The position numbers and the translations under genes were made by a program. From Xylocopa sonorina (lineage: Eukaryota; Arthropoda; Insecta; Hymenoptera; Apidae), in the NCBI RefSeq assembly GCF_050948175.1, contig NC_135202.1, positions 8,122,001 to 8,186,000 on the forward strand: a DNA stretch of 64,000 bases, written 5' to 3'. Under the pieces are notes generated by a model. It ran no database searches. It had not been told where the DNA came from and saw only the letters and a program-made list of their open reading frames with translations. This document shows positions 48,638 through 60,200 of the stretch, in pieces; within the stretch, counting starts at the first letter, position 1, and every line of letters starts with the position of its first letter.

Positions 48638-51600
48638 ATCCGTACTTCCGCTTCTTGTTGGGTGCCAACAGATTGTGCCGAGTCGACATCAAAAGTCTGT
48701 TACATTTCTCTTTCTCTCCTCGCTCTTGTCCTATTTTCATCTACTATCTTCTTTTTATTAAACATATTTGCCCGAGAATTACGAAGATTATCTCCATGTT
48801 TGCATCGATCCACTTGCTATATTTATACAATGTCACATGAAAACTCTAAACAAAAAAGAAGGACTCTTGGCAATATTTTTAGACAATCTTGCGGTACGAA
48901 CAGAATTACGAAGGACGGCATGATAATGGTCCCGCGGAAAAGTCACGAGCGATTAAAAGCCGACTATCCGAACGCATGGCGAACAAATCAACTTCCGGCT
49001 GGGGGAAGTTACTTGGTCCCGGTAACTTGCCGGCTTAATTACTTTACGGGACGAGACGTTACGGTGCGGTCTTGGTCGTGGAGGTACGTTTTCTGGCCTA
49101 CGAGTGTAGCTCGTCAGAGCAAGCAGAAGGGAGACGCCTGGCAAAGAAACACAGGGCGACCAGCGAGGGGGACAGAGGGGAGGGGGAGGGGGCGGTGAAC
49201 GTTCGCGAAACTTTTAATTTTTCCTCGAAAAACTTTAGCTGCTCGTTACGTTGTCCCAAGTGCATCGCGCTCGGCGACGAGGCGAAGTGAAATTAAAATT
49301 CATGCGACGCGTCTTTTCTCGGCCTTCTATCCCACGGGGACCAGAGGGCGTCCTGCGGAACGGCATCACGGGGCGTGCGTATATCCTGCCCGGTTACCAC
49401 CGGGAAAGAAGGGATGACTAGGAATCGAGGAGGCGAAGGGGATTTAACTGAATTTGCAAATCAAATTTCGTCCCTGGTCTACGAAATTCTGTCGGAGGCG
49501 CGACGAAAAGGGACGGGACTGTTCGCCTTCGTGCCAATTATCGTTCCTAAACCGACCTTCTATCTCGAGCTCGCGTGTGCTCGCGATCGCCTTTAAATCG
49601 GCCGCTTCCTCGCCCGGAATCGTCACCGCTCAGCGTCGACGATGGACGAAAGAGTTTCACGAGGATCCTTTTAGATTCGTCCAGCGACTGATCGCGATTT
49701 TCGCAAACAGAATGCGTTCTTCTTGGCACGCAGTGTGACGCGAAAGAATTCCCAGAAGCAATAAATTGTAACCGCGTTTGTTCGTTTCCAATGAAACTTG
49801 TTTCAAATTTAAATAACTTTCTAATGAGCGAGAAAAATTGAGGTTAGAGGTAGCACGTGTAGCGAGTGCATGGGAAATGAACAAAATTTTCCAATCAAAG
49901 TCCTTCAATCTCTTTAAATTGACATAACGTAATAAACCGGAAATTGACTTTTTTCGTGCTCCACGTGTAACTACCAAAGTTGCTCCATTTCCATCGACCA
50001 TTATATTCGAAGGTTTAAAGCATTTCATAAATATTTTTTTCATCATTCGAGGCAATCTCTACTTTTTTTCATTTTAATTTCGAACAGCAGCAAAGGGTAT
50101 TACGCGTATTGTAACAAGAAATATTAACGCAATATAACTTGTTCGTAGCGCGGGAACGTATTCAACCGTATTATCAGGATTTTCAGAAATTCACTAGATT
50201 TTTCGGGAATCCGTAGCGATATCGCAGCGGCGCAGTTATATGTGGTTCGATAAACGTGCAGAAATTCGCGTTACTGCCGTCCGTAATCAGAGTTTCGATT
50301 TTACAGTTCGACAGCTGCTGTCAGACGTTAATACCACTCGACCGTTCGTTTTCGACAATTTTATATCGAACGTGCCTGCATGATTTTGAGGTTTAATTGT
50401 TTGCGCAACTTTCGAGTGTATCTCGAAAGAAAATGCCGCTTTGCAATCGCACGTATCATTTACTCGCATAGAACAATGCTGCTGCGATTATTATAAACTT
50501 CTGCTAGGATCGAATAGTTTGTTTAATCGCGAAATTTCTTACGATAGTAACATTTGATCGAAAGAATTCATATTTTGTGACGTCGATACACTCATGACTG
50601 ACGTCTATGCCAATTTCCAGCCACATTGGTTACCTGCGTTAGATTTTACAGTCGATTCAATATACCAAATATACTTTTTTGCGTTTCGTGATATGCATTT
50701 TGATATAATTTACGTATTTCCGTGAATTTCCAGCCGAAAATAACACAGCACTGATACCATTACTATAGAATTCTCCTGACATCGTTGTCTATAACCGTCT
50801 CCTGTTTCTGAGAATGCCAAAACCCATAAAAGGGCAAACATTTCGAGATAACTGAAGATATAAAACGGAAATCGTTGCAAGTGAACTGAACGTCATAGAG
50901 GAGAGTGCATTCTGGAAATGTTTTCAGAATTCGAAGTATAACGCTGGCAGAAATGTACTGTCTCGAGGAGGGCGATTTTTAAATTCAGAAGAGAACACAA
51001 TTCCCCCAGATAAGCAATTTTTTAGAAATAAACAAAAATTGCATCGTAAACTTGTTCGTCGCATCTGACACCGCGTCGCGTGTTAATTTCGAACTAGTCG
51101 AGGGGAGGGACAATCAAGCGGATTACGAAATCGAGCGGAAGAACACGTTAAAGGACGCAGAGTAATGGCTTTCGTTTCATTCAATTTCGTAAAACTCGTT
51201 CGACGGAAATCGCGCATACTTGAAATCGAATAATGAGATTGTTAGCCGTCGAGAAGTGTCCAACGGTGCCGGTGTCTTGCTCCCTCTGAACGGCCTCGGA
51301 CTTTTCGAGGGCTTCGTGTTATCGAAACAAGTTGCCAGGCAAATGGCTAGATATTCCGCTTTTATGTGCTTGTACCGCTCGAACTGTCTCCTCCGTCTCA
51401 TTCCGGCGTGTTCCCCTTTTTACTTTATCCACCCCCGTCATCCCCAACAAGTTCTCGAAATTGCCCTCTTTCCGCGGAGAAGTTACATCAGGCAGCGAAG
51501 TTGTCGCGGCGGCGCTGCTTTTGGATTCCCACCAGCGGGAGGAAATATTTTGAAAAAATATGCACGCTGCTCCTTTGGCAGCTCGGTTTTACGATATCTT

Positions 51601-53674
51601 CCTGTGTGTCCTGGCGAAATATCTTCGCAACTTTTCACGCCCGTTCGGCCACGCGAAAACATTCCAGTTTATCGATACAATTCCATGGTTTTATGTTCTC
51701 GACACACTCTGCGTGGCATTAATTTATGGCATGTGGATCATTTGTTAGAATTTTAAGGGATTCGAACATTTTATATGAAACGAACTGACATTTAAATAAC
51801 GATGCTAAGTGGTATGAACGAAGAACTTAAAAAATTGCACGCGTTCGTAGGCGTGCTTACGATACTTCCCCTCCCGTTAGCTCGTGGGTAACATTTGCGC
51901 GAAATAGAAGTGAAAATTACATCGGTACCGGGATATTTTCGCGATCGCTTGTATAAGTAAAACTAAAAGCGTTTGATATTTCGAAATGAATGTTTCATAT
52001 TCGGGAAATGCAAAACGAACTCAATAGATAGCCTCCCATTTGCGTTAAAAGTGTTTCGTAGTATCTGATCGCCGGCTGTTACGTACTTTGACACGATATA
52101 CGAAAATTAAAAACATGTACGAGAGGCCGACACAACCGACCGGTCAGCCTCGTAAATACATCGTATATATTCAAAGCGCGTAGTCGATGAAAAATGAAAA
52201 ATGAAGTATTAAATTCGGTTTAAAGCTAAACTGTGTCCGACACGTATTTCACAGGGGACGTAGATCCTTGCAGTTCTTTAATGCCGCGCGTTCGAATAAT
52301 GCCTGCGTCTCGTTGATAAATTTCGATCCGCCGTTTTTGCGTCATCGACGAGAAATTAGTTCGAATCATTGGCAACGATTACGCGCGCGTATTTAGTTGC
52401 ACAGATAACGCTATCGGAAATATTCAACATTTTACGCCACTTTTAACCGTGTCCCCCTCCTCTTCGACGCGCGATCGGTTAACGTTTGCTTTCAACCGAA
52501 GAATGCTTTGTCGAAACATCATCGCGCGCAAACACAGAACGAAGCACGACTCGTTGTCGCTGCATAAAATACCTATTTGTCCTACGATGGAAGTCCGCAA
52601 ATAGTGTACCATCGATTAAACAGATCGCGTGGCAGAGAAATGCACACGCGTACGCGTGATCGTCTTCCATTTTACACTAACGCACACCATAGTCGCGCGT
52701 AGATCCAAAATTGCAGGTTTCACAAATATTACGAAACAACATACACAGTGAACTTCCGTATAAAGCGACGAAAACATAGCAAATAATACTTACAAGATTA
52801 ATTCAACATTTTCACACAGTTTCCGATGTTCTAACGCGATCGAGGGTCTACTACAACGCGCAAAGAACAAAATGGCGTCACGCGAGTTCGATATAGCTAT
52901 AGAAAGTATTTCGAAGTCGCGCACAGCTGAGGACGGGCACGGAATTCGCGAGAGAGAAAAAAAAAATATACAACATCGCAACCTGTTCCTTTCGAGAGGC
53001 GGATATTCGGGAATTTTTGCATTGATAGATGACCGTGTTGCCGATATCGACACGTGTCAACCCGTATCTTTTATTCCCGGGTAGCGGTAGAGGGGGAGCA
53101 CCTCTTCCCCCGTGTCTTCCAGTTTACCGAAATCCCAATCGATCACCAGCCGCTGCTAGGCGACAATTAAATTGCTCCGGACGCGTACGTGACGACGCTT
53201 TCGGAAATTGATCTTTTCAACGACGCGCTGCCCCTCGGAGGAGGAGCCCAGGCTCGAGTCCGATCACGTCACCGTGGAAGGCCGTAAATGGGAACATCTG
53301 TTTGGGATTCAACGTATCCGTGGCGGGCAGCGAGATTTCGGGCGGCTGCGGTAATCCAGGTTGCGCGGAGTTTCTATAAAGCTGCGGAATAGGTTAATCT
53401 CGCGGAGCGAGCTCCCGTTCCGGGGACGGCCTAATCCGAGAACACCTTAATACCACCGACAGCGAAGGTCCAGGCAGCCGGCGAACGCACGCACGAGCCG
53501 GCAGCCATTGCGTGCCGGGAATATAAACGGCGCCGGTTAGTACCTCGGGGCCTCACGCATCGACGATCGTAAAGTTCGCGGGACGCTCGTAAGTCCACTT
53601 CGAGCAAACTTCGTGGAACGGTTCTTTCCAACGTTCGAACGTCCATCGCGTGGCTGAGGGACCGGAAACTCTGC

Positions 53675-54040
53675 GACGCGATGTATGTCCGATCTATTCG
53701 CACGATTTTGTTCCTGTCGGACCTTATCGAGCGATGGAATCTGTTCGAGCGTTGGTTGGAAGCCATGTTTCTTCTTCTGCGATCTGTTCTCAGGTATGGC
53801 GACTTGATGTTCGAATATTCGAGGAGGAACAAGTTTCTGTAGTAGTAATTGTATGTGACGCGATGTATTTCCGATCTATTCGCACGATCTTGTTCCTGTT
53901 GGACCTATCGAGCGATGGAATCTGTTCGCGCGATGGTTGGAAGCCATGTTTCTTCTTCTGCGATCTGTTCTCAGGTATGGCGACTTGATGTTTGAATATT
54001 CGAAGAGGAACAGGTTACTGTAGTAGCAATTGTACGTGTA
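53675..54040 (+). repeat. 182-bp tandem duplication, two copies
   Basis: Copy 1 is 53,675-53,856 and copy 2 is 53,857 to about 54,040. Both start GACGCGATGTAT and run through shared landmarks TCCGATCTATTCGCACGAT, GAAGCCATGTTTCTTCTTCT and TCTCAGGTATGGCGACTTGA. They differ by scattered substitutions and a few 1-base indels; I judge identity to be around 90 percent by eye. The plus-strand frame from 53,650 to 53,988 stays open through the junction, but the translation is not recognisable. Confidence 0.92.
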
Positions 54041-57000
54041 CGCATTATTATCGTAGCTTTTTCTTGTCACTGGTCGAACAATTACTCTCCTGGCGTTGAA
54101 ATCTTGGCCCGATGGGTCCTTCGGTTATTTCCAGGGCGCGGAGTTTTTTGTCGCAATAAGTTCTCGTCACTTGCAGCGACAAAAGGCGGGTTTTGAAAAG
54201 CCCGTCAGTGGTATTAAAGGCCAGGTACGAAATTGAAAATGTACGCGGGCGAGCGGCCGCGGCGGAGCAACGGGTGCCGGCGAACGATTGAACCGATCTC
54301 ACACCCCGCTCGGCGTCACTCACTGTTTCCAATCCCATTAGCGGCACGGTGATTCGTGAATAGGCGCGAAAATACGCAGCTTTTAATCAACCAGACTGAC
54401 TATCATCGGCCATCGACTGCTTGGATCAAAATGTTCCTCGAGTTTAACGAATATGCGACACTTTTTTTCCTCTCCTTTAATTAACTACCTCGTTCCTCCG
54501 TGATATCCCTTCCTAATTGGATCTTTGTCGTTACTCTTTTCGCCTTCCACAACGCTTTTCTAATGCTTCTTCCATGAAATTATTAGGAAATTTGCAACGT
54601 CCATCGATTGGGTTACGCTACAAACATTTTTATTTAACTTGTGGGCAACCTTTATTCTTGAACGCAGAATATAAAGAGCTGTTTGGCAAAAATTAGAATT
54701 GTGAAGCCTCTGCGTGCGTGCTCGCGACGGAAACTTATTACCAGCGGACAAATTCAAGTGCGCCATCGCGAACTCTCGAAATCCACAAGCGATATCGCGC
54801 AAGAGACGGTGCTTGTAACGTCGATCCCGGCATATTAAGAACTATCAAGAACGAAGGGAGACGATTTAACAGAACGATTCCAAACGCGTGTCTATTAATT
54901 GAGGCGAGCAGTTACAGAGTTTTATGCAAGAACTTCCTAACTACCGTTTAATTTAATAGTACTTGAGGACTTCGCGCATAAAGCCTTTCGTTTATAACAC
55001 CGCGCGCTAACTAGGAGACTTCGAGTGGAGACCTTTTCCACCCCCTCACGCTCTCGCCACGCAAAATCTCTGATAGCCCCATTTTCGGAATTAACCGTTT
55101 CGAGACGGAAATTTTTCATCGACCACGCGCACCACGAAGGGAATCGTTCTTCACCGCGGTACGAACGATAAATACATCTTGTTTATATTTCTCCCCAGCT
55201 AATAGAGAGAATTGCTTTACTTTCATCTAAACAAGATTCTCCGCGGTCGTGGCCACTCGTACGATTCGCATCGCTCCCCAGGGTGTCGTGCACGACGAAA
55301 TACTCCGTTTTGCGGCCAACGCGCACCGCGCACGCTTCGAACGTTCCGATTCACATGCATCGCAAACGGAAAATTCATTGAGCTGGCGGAACTCTCCTTT
55401 TCGTACGGCGGTTTGTTTACAGGGGATGAGGGTGGAGACGCGGGACAGCCGTGGAAGAAGGCATCGCGCGTATACATCCTGGTAAAGTGACGTTATTGTG
55501 ATATAAATTGAGATATAGCGCGGTGAGAGAACTGCGCGAGAGGAGAGCTGACGGAGAAGGTTGAAGGATCAGCCGAAGCTGTTAGTTTTGATTATGGTGG
55601 CCAGTCGTTCTGGACCCCTCGCGGGGTTCCAGGATCCCGCTGAAGACATATGGCGGCCCTTCTTATCATGAACCCCGCCATTGGTGTATATTAAGTCGTA
55701 CAAATGTCGCCCTTTATTAAACGGGAGACCAACGGGTTCGTCGACGACGCGCATCGCTTTCGTACGTGCTTCATTCTTCACGGACGAATTAAATTCGAGC
55801 GAGAGATACCTGTTCTTACTTATCACATTTCAAACGTCGTCTGCGTTCGATATTTTAAAGAATATTGAGAAATCAAAAAATATAATTTGAAGCTTCCTAT
55901 TATATATTCTCTCATGTGAAACAGAGTTATTAATAGCAAGAAGGTTAAACGAAATATCTCGTTCAAAACATTCGTATGATATTCCAACGGATAACGATCT
56001 CGTTTTATAAATATCGCAGAAACGTATGTCTTCAGTTCAACGTCGGAAAGTAAGATACAAACTGAACGAAATCCGAACAGAGGCGATCAAATTTTCCGTA
56101 CTGGTTCGCTTTCGAAAATACTCGAGCGCCTCGATTCTATCCAAAGGAACACCGACGCAGTCGAAGCGAGAGGATTTAACTAATTACAGAACATTCAGAG
56201 GAGAAAGTTCCCTTTTACCGGGATCAAAGTTGTTACATTTTATCGAGGTGATTGAATCGAGTGTGTCATAAAGGATCAGGCCACGGACCAGTTTAACGGT
56301 ACCAGCATATCCTGGCCTCATCACTCTCCGTAGCCATCTTCTCCGGTACTTCGGAAGAAGCTTTATTGAAGTCCAGTCAATCTCTGTCGCCCGTAGTTTC
56401 CGATTTGGGACGAGCGAAGCTGGCCTTTGAGTCGTAGCCCAAGTCGAGTCGTTCGAAGGGAAGGTCGGCCGATCGGCTCTCTATATAAACTTGAAAGACA
56501 AATGGCGTCAAGATCGTACTCGGGGCACCAGAGGGGCCGCGAGCGTTAGGAGCAGGTGTATCGTTGAATATACACACCACAGCAACGAGTGGACCTTTGG
56601 TAATTAAAAGGTCTCACTCTAGGAAACTTCGCCCCTGCACCCGCTTAGGATCTTCCCTGAACTTCTTTCGAACTTGTTACACGCGGAATTACGATAAATA
56701 GTTCCATAACAGCGGTTCGTTGATAACGAAGCGGTAAAGAAATTTATGGCTCCATATTTTAACGTCCAACAGTTTTTGCCGGGCTAACAGAGTCTTTAAA
56801 ACCGGATATCTACTACATCGCGCCCTGGTAAAGTAAAACAACGATGTAATGAACGGTCTCGATGGTCTTTAATAGCTACGCTTAGAGTGTTTCTGAATGC
56901 TTGCTTTCGATACGCTATTATTTCTTCAAAATTTGTTCTTTAAAGATAGCGAAACATATGAAGTAGGAATAATTTGGAACTTTGAACGTTCATTTTGAAA

Positions 57001-60000
57001 GTAGAAAGACATACCAGTAAATTGGGCAGTTATTAACTAGAGTCATAAATAACCGCAAATAGTTGAATAGTTTCTAATTAGTCGAGAAGCAGCGTATCCG
57101 TAGGAAATACTCGAACGCGTTCTCAAAGGTGGGAAAGGCTCGATTTTCTCGACTCGAGATACGCGTACGAGTTCTACGGGAGCTCGCAAGAATTCCCGCG
57201 GAGTTATTCGCCCGACGGTGAAATATGATGCAGCAGGTAGAAAGAAGCATTAGAGGCGTGCGTTCAACAAGCGATCTTGTTAGCGGCGGTTTTTGCGCGG
57301 CTGAAGTAACGAGAACCGTGCAAGTCTTCGCGGAGAACCTTCGACGCGCAACATCGCGCGAGTTACCGAAAACTTCGATTCGTTCGGCCGCGCACCTCTT
57401 TTTTTTTTTCTCTCTCGCAAGAAGGAAACCCTTCCAGCTTCTTTCGTCCCACCTCGTCTCGTTAAGGTCCCATTTCTCACGGCAGAAATCGGCCGCGCGA
57501 GCGAGATTCCTCGCGGATCGACTGGCCCGCGTGGGTAGCGTGTACCAACAAAAAGTTCGCCAGTCAAAGTTTCCTCGAGAGTTACAAACCTCTCTCTCTC
57601 TCTTCGATTTTATACCGTGTCCAACTACCAACGCGAGCGAGCGAGCGAACGGACGGAAGGGATCTCGAGCAGGTTTCGAACGATCCGCCCGATATTCGAC
57701 GCTTTCAGCACTTTTGACGGCTAGAAGGAGCCAGAGCCAGTGGTCCTTCTCGCCAACCCCGATGACGCGGCGGCGAAGGAATTTCGCTGTCCCGAGGTGG
57801 CAGCCCGGGAAACGGAAGGCGGGAGGACTCCAGTCTCCGAGGATTATGAATCCCCCGTCGACGTCATGCAAGCGAAGTAGCTCTCGCTGCCGGAGAGACG
57901 CCGGGAAATGCGCGATCCGAGGAAACGTTGGCAGAAAGAACTCGGGGGAAATCGATCACTGGACTTTCAGTAGTTAATTAAACTCCGAGTTATTAAATCC
58001 GTTAAACTTGTGCGTTCGTCTTGCCACTTTCCGTTCATCCCTTGATAAATACAATTGCGACGAGTTCGTGTCTAACGCGATGGTTTCTCCTTGTAGTTTC
58101 GTAAGCATTCGTGTGTTCTGAATTTTTCTTAGGAAATTTTGTCGAATTTGATGATACGTGTGAAATTTTCCTGTGTTAGTTTACGTCGATGAAGGTAGGA
58201 ATAGTAGAGTCGCACCTCGTCGACGATGGCGAAGGAATCGAAAGAAGGGAGGAGAAATTAAGAAGAGACAAAAAGGGAAGATTTTATTCTCGCGCAGAGA
58301 TTACTCCGTTTTGCACGAAAATCCTATCACGAAAGATTCATTGAGGCAATACTAGCACCTGTGTTCTGCCCAAGTTCGCCGCAATCGCGATTGGCGTCGG
58401 AGGATTTACGATCTTACGCCCCGAGTCAGATTAGGCCGGGCACGGTGCGCGCCGCGTTCTCAAGGAGCTGCTTCGCGTAGGAGTTTTCAAAGTGGGCGCC
58501 TTTAAAATGCCTTCATCCATTCGAGAGGGAAAAGGGTAGGCGAGCTCGATAAAGCGCTCCTAAAAGACGCCTTCCACGGTGCTGAATGCGCACAACAGAG
58601 GCTATAGTTTTATCCCAGCTGATTCTGCCAACCGAAAACGATCGCGCTTACTCTCTTCCCCTAAAGATGCCTGTCGTTGCTATATCGTGCGCCAAAATGG
58701 CGCAAACTTTCGTTCCATCAGTGCGAATAACGCTCGATTGATGGTCCTCTTCCCAAATAACGTTACAATAACTCCATTTCGATCCAATTCCTCTAGCATT
58801 AAGCATAAAACGACGCTGCAAATTAATCAAAAGATGAAAGGCGTTTGCAAATATTAATCCACAGAACTCGGATGAGATTTCTCTTTCACATTAGCTTCGA
58901 AACGCGCAAACGTCACGATACACACGTACGCGTTATCGTACTTTTCTGTAGAGCAGTGCAGCACGCGTGTTATCGCGGCAATTAGCCGGCTTTGAGATCC
59001 GATCGAGTATTTCGAATGTTTATCCAGCGACGGCCGCAAGAGGTTGTTGCCGTTAATGAATTGTGAGGGGGCAAGGGAGCAGCGAGCGGTAAAGTGAAAC
59101 AGGCATGATCCATCGGCGGAACGTGCAGTCATAAACGCGCGCGCGGTACACTCGCGGGTGTACGCCGGCAGATAAACCGCTGAGTCAAGCTGTTTGACTT
59201 GCACATTTCTGCCGCCGGTTGCCGCGCCACCCTCGAACGCCGCTGGGGGTTGTAAACGGCCGTTTTAGAGCTCCCTTAAAATTGGACTGCGGGGAATGAA
59301 CGCCGTCTTTCCCTTTCACTCTCCCTTTTTCTCCTCTTTAAACCACCCCCTCTCAGATGCAAGACCATTCTCCTTTCGCACCTATGTCTTTCCCGGCTCC
59401 GGACGGTGACGCGGCTGCGAAACGCCTTCGTTCGACGATTGAATGCTAACAAGTTGCAGAATCACATTCGCCAGGTTTTATCTACGCCCCCGTAACGTTC
59501 GATAGTTGTTTCTGTACTCTGAATCAGCGCTTTTTGCTTTTCTAAGCCAGCTAGTTAGGTTACAGTTATACACCTTGAGTGAATATTAATTACAGACATT
59601 AATAAACATTAAATTTCATAATGCAGCTACTATACTAACGAGAGGTTGATTTGTAACGATTAATCGCGCGAAATTCCGCGTGCACAACTGGAAACACACC
59701 CCAAACGTCTCCGTCTCATTAAACGCGCGTCGTAGAAGGATCTGCAGGTAGAATTTTCCGCGCATTCCAAAGCACCTTCCGACCCTTCCGTGCCCTCCGG
59801 GTAAATAGAAGTCGAGGGCAAAAACGGGCAAAAATAACAGAGAGAAAAGCCAGGGCACAGTGTACCCGTAAATATAATTGTTGGATCCAAAAAGAAAGGA
59901 AAGTCTCGCGCAAACGAGCGACAGGGATGGCGGGATAAGCCTCTTCTAGCGAGACCCACAGGCGGGACCACGACACCCCCAAAGAGGATTCGACTTGTGC

Positions 60001-60169
60001 ACGAGATTCCACGGACGTTAGACCGTCGGAAAGAAACGAGCTGAGCCTTCGCTTCTTCCCTTGGCCACTTGAACCAAAGCCGATAAAAACACCTATTACA
60101 CCCGGCTGTCACTGTTTTGTTAAGCCGCCGTCTCTTTTCACACCGCGGCACCTATTTGTTTTTCGTTGT
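54041..60169. other. Unassigned region with broken coding-like stretches
   Basis: AT-rich and CpG-rich segments alternate. Minus-strand stretches 55,569-55,826 and 56,296-56,613 have more balanced, protein-like translations than most frames here; the second is interrupted by one in-frame TGA at 56,377-56,379. A 250-codon ATG frame at 57,225-57,977 overlaps a 265-codon open frame on the minus strand. A TATATAAAC string lies at about 56,481. I recognise no family in any of these and call no gene. Confidence 0.4.
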
Positions 60170-60200
60170 CGCGTACACACGCGCGCGCGCGCGCGCGCGT
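60170..60200. repeat. 31-nt alternating purine-pyrimidine tract with (CG)n
   Basis: CGCGTACACAC followed by ten GC-type dinucleotides and GT. The alternation is unbroken, and this is the longest Z-DNA-prone tract in the window. Confidence 0.95.

Larger units (their letters stand above)
47698..53674. other. Unassigned region, no gene recognised
   Basis: AT-rich with CpG islands near 49,000-49,700 and 53,050-53,600. Open frames of about 178 codons (48,662-49,198 and 51,220-51,756) are anonymous. A minus-strand frame at 52,790-53,053 ends beside a donor-like CTT|GTAAGTATT, but its translation has no known domain. (GA)n occurs at 48,074-48,091. If a plus-strand gene crosses here, this is intron. 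Confidence 0.45.

Noticed and set aside
51220..51756. 178-codon plus-strand frame
   Set aside because: Anonymous translation with competing frames in the same interval, no conserved motif and no clear splice or promoter context.
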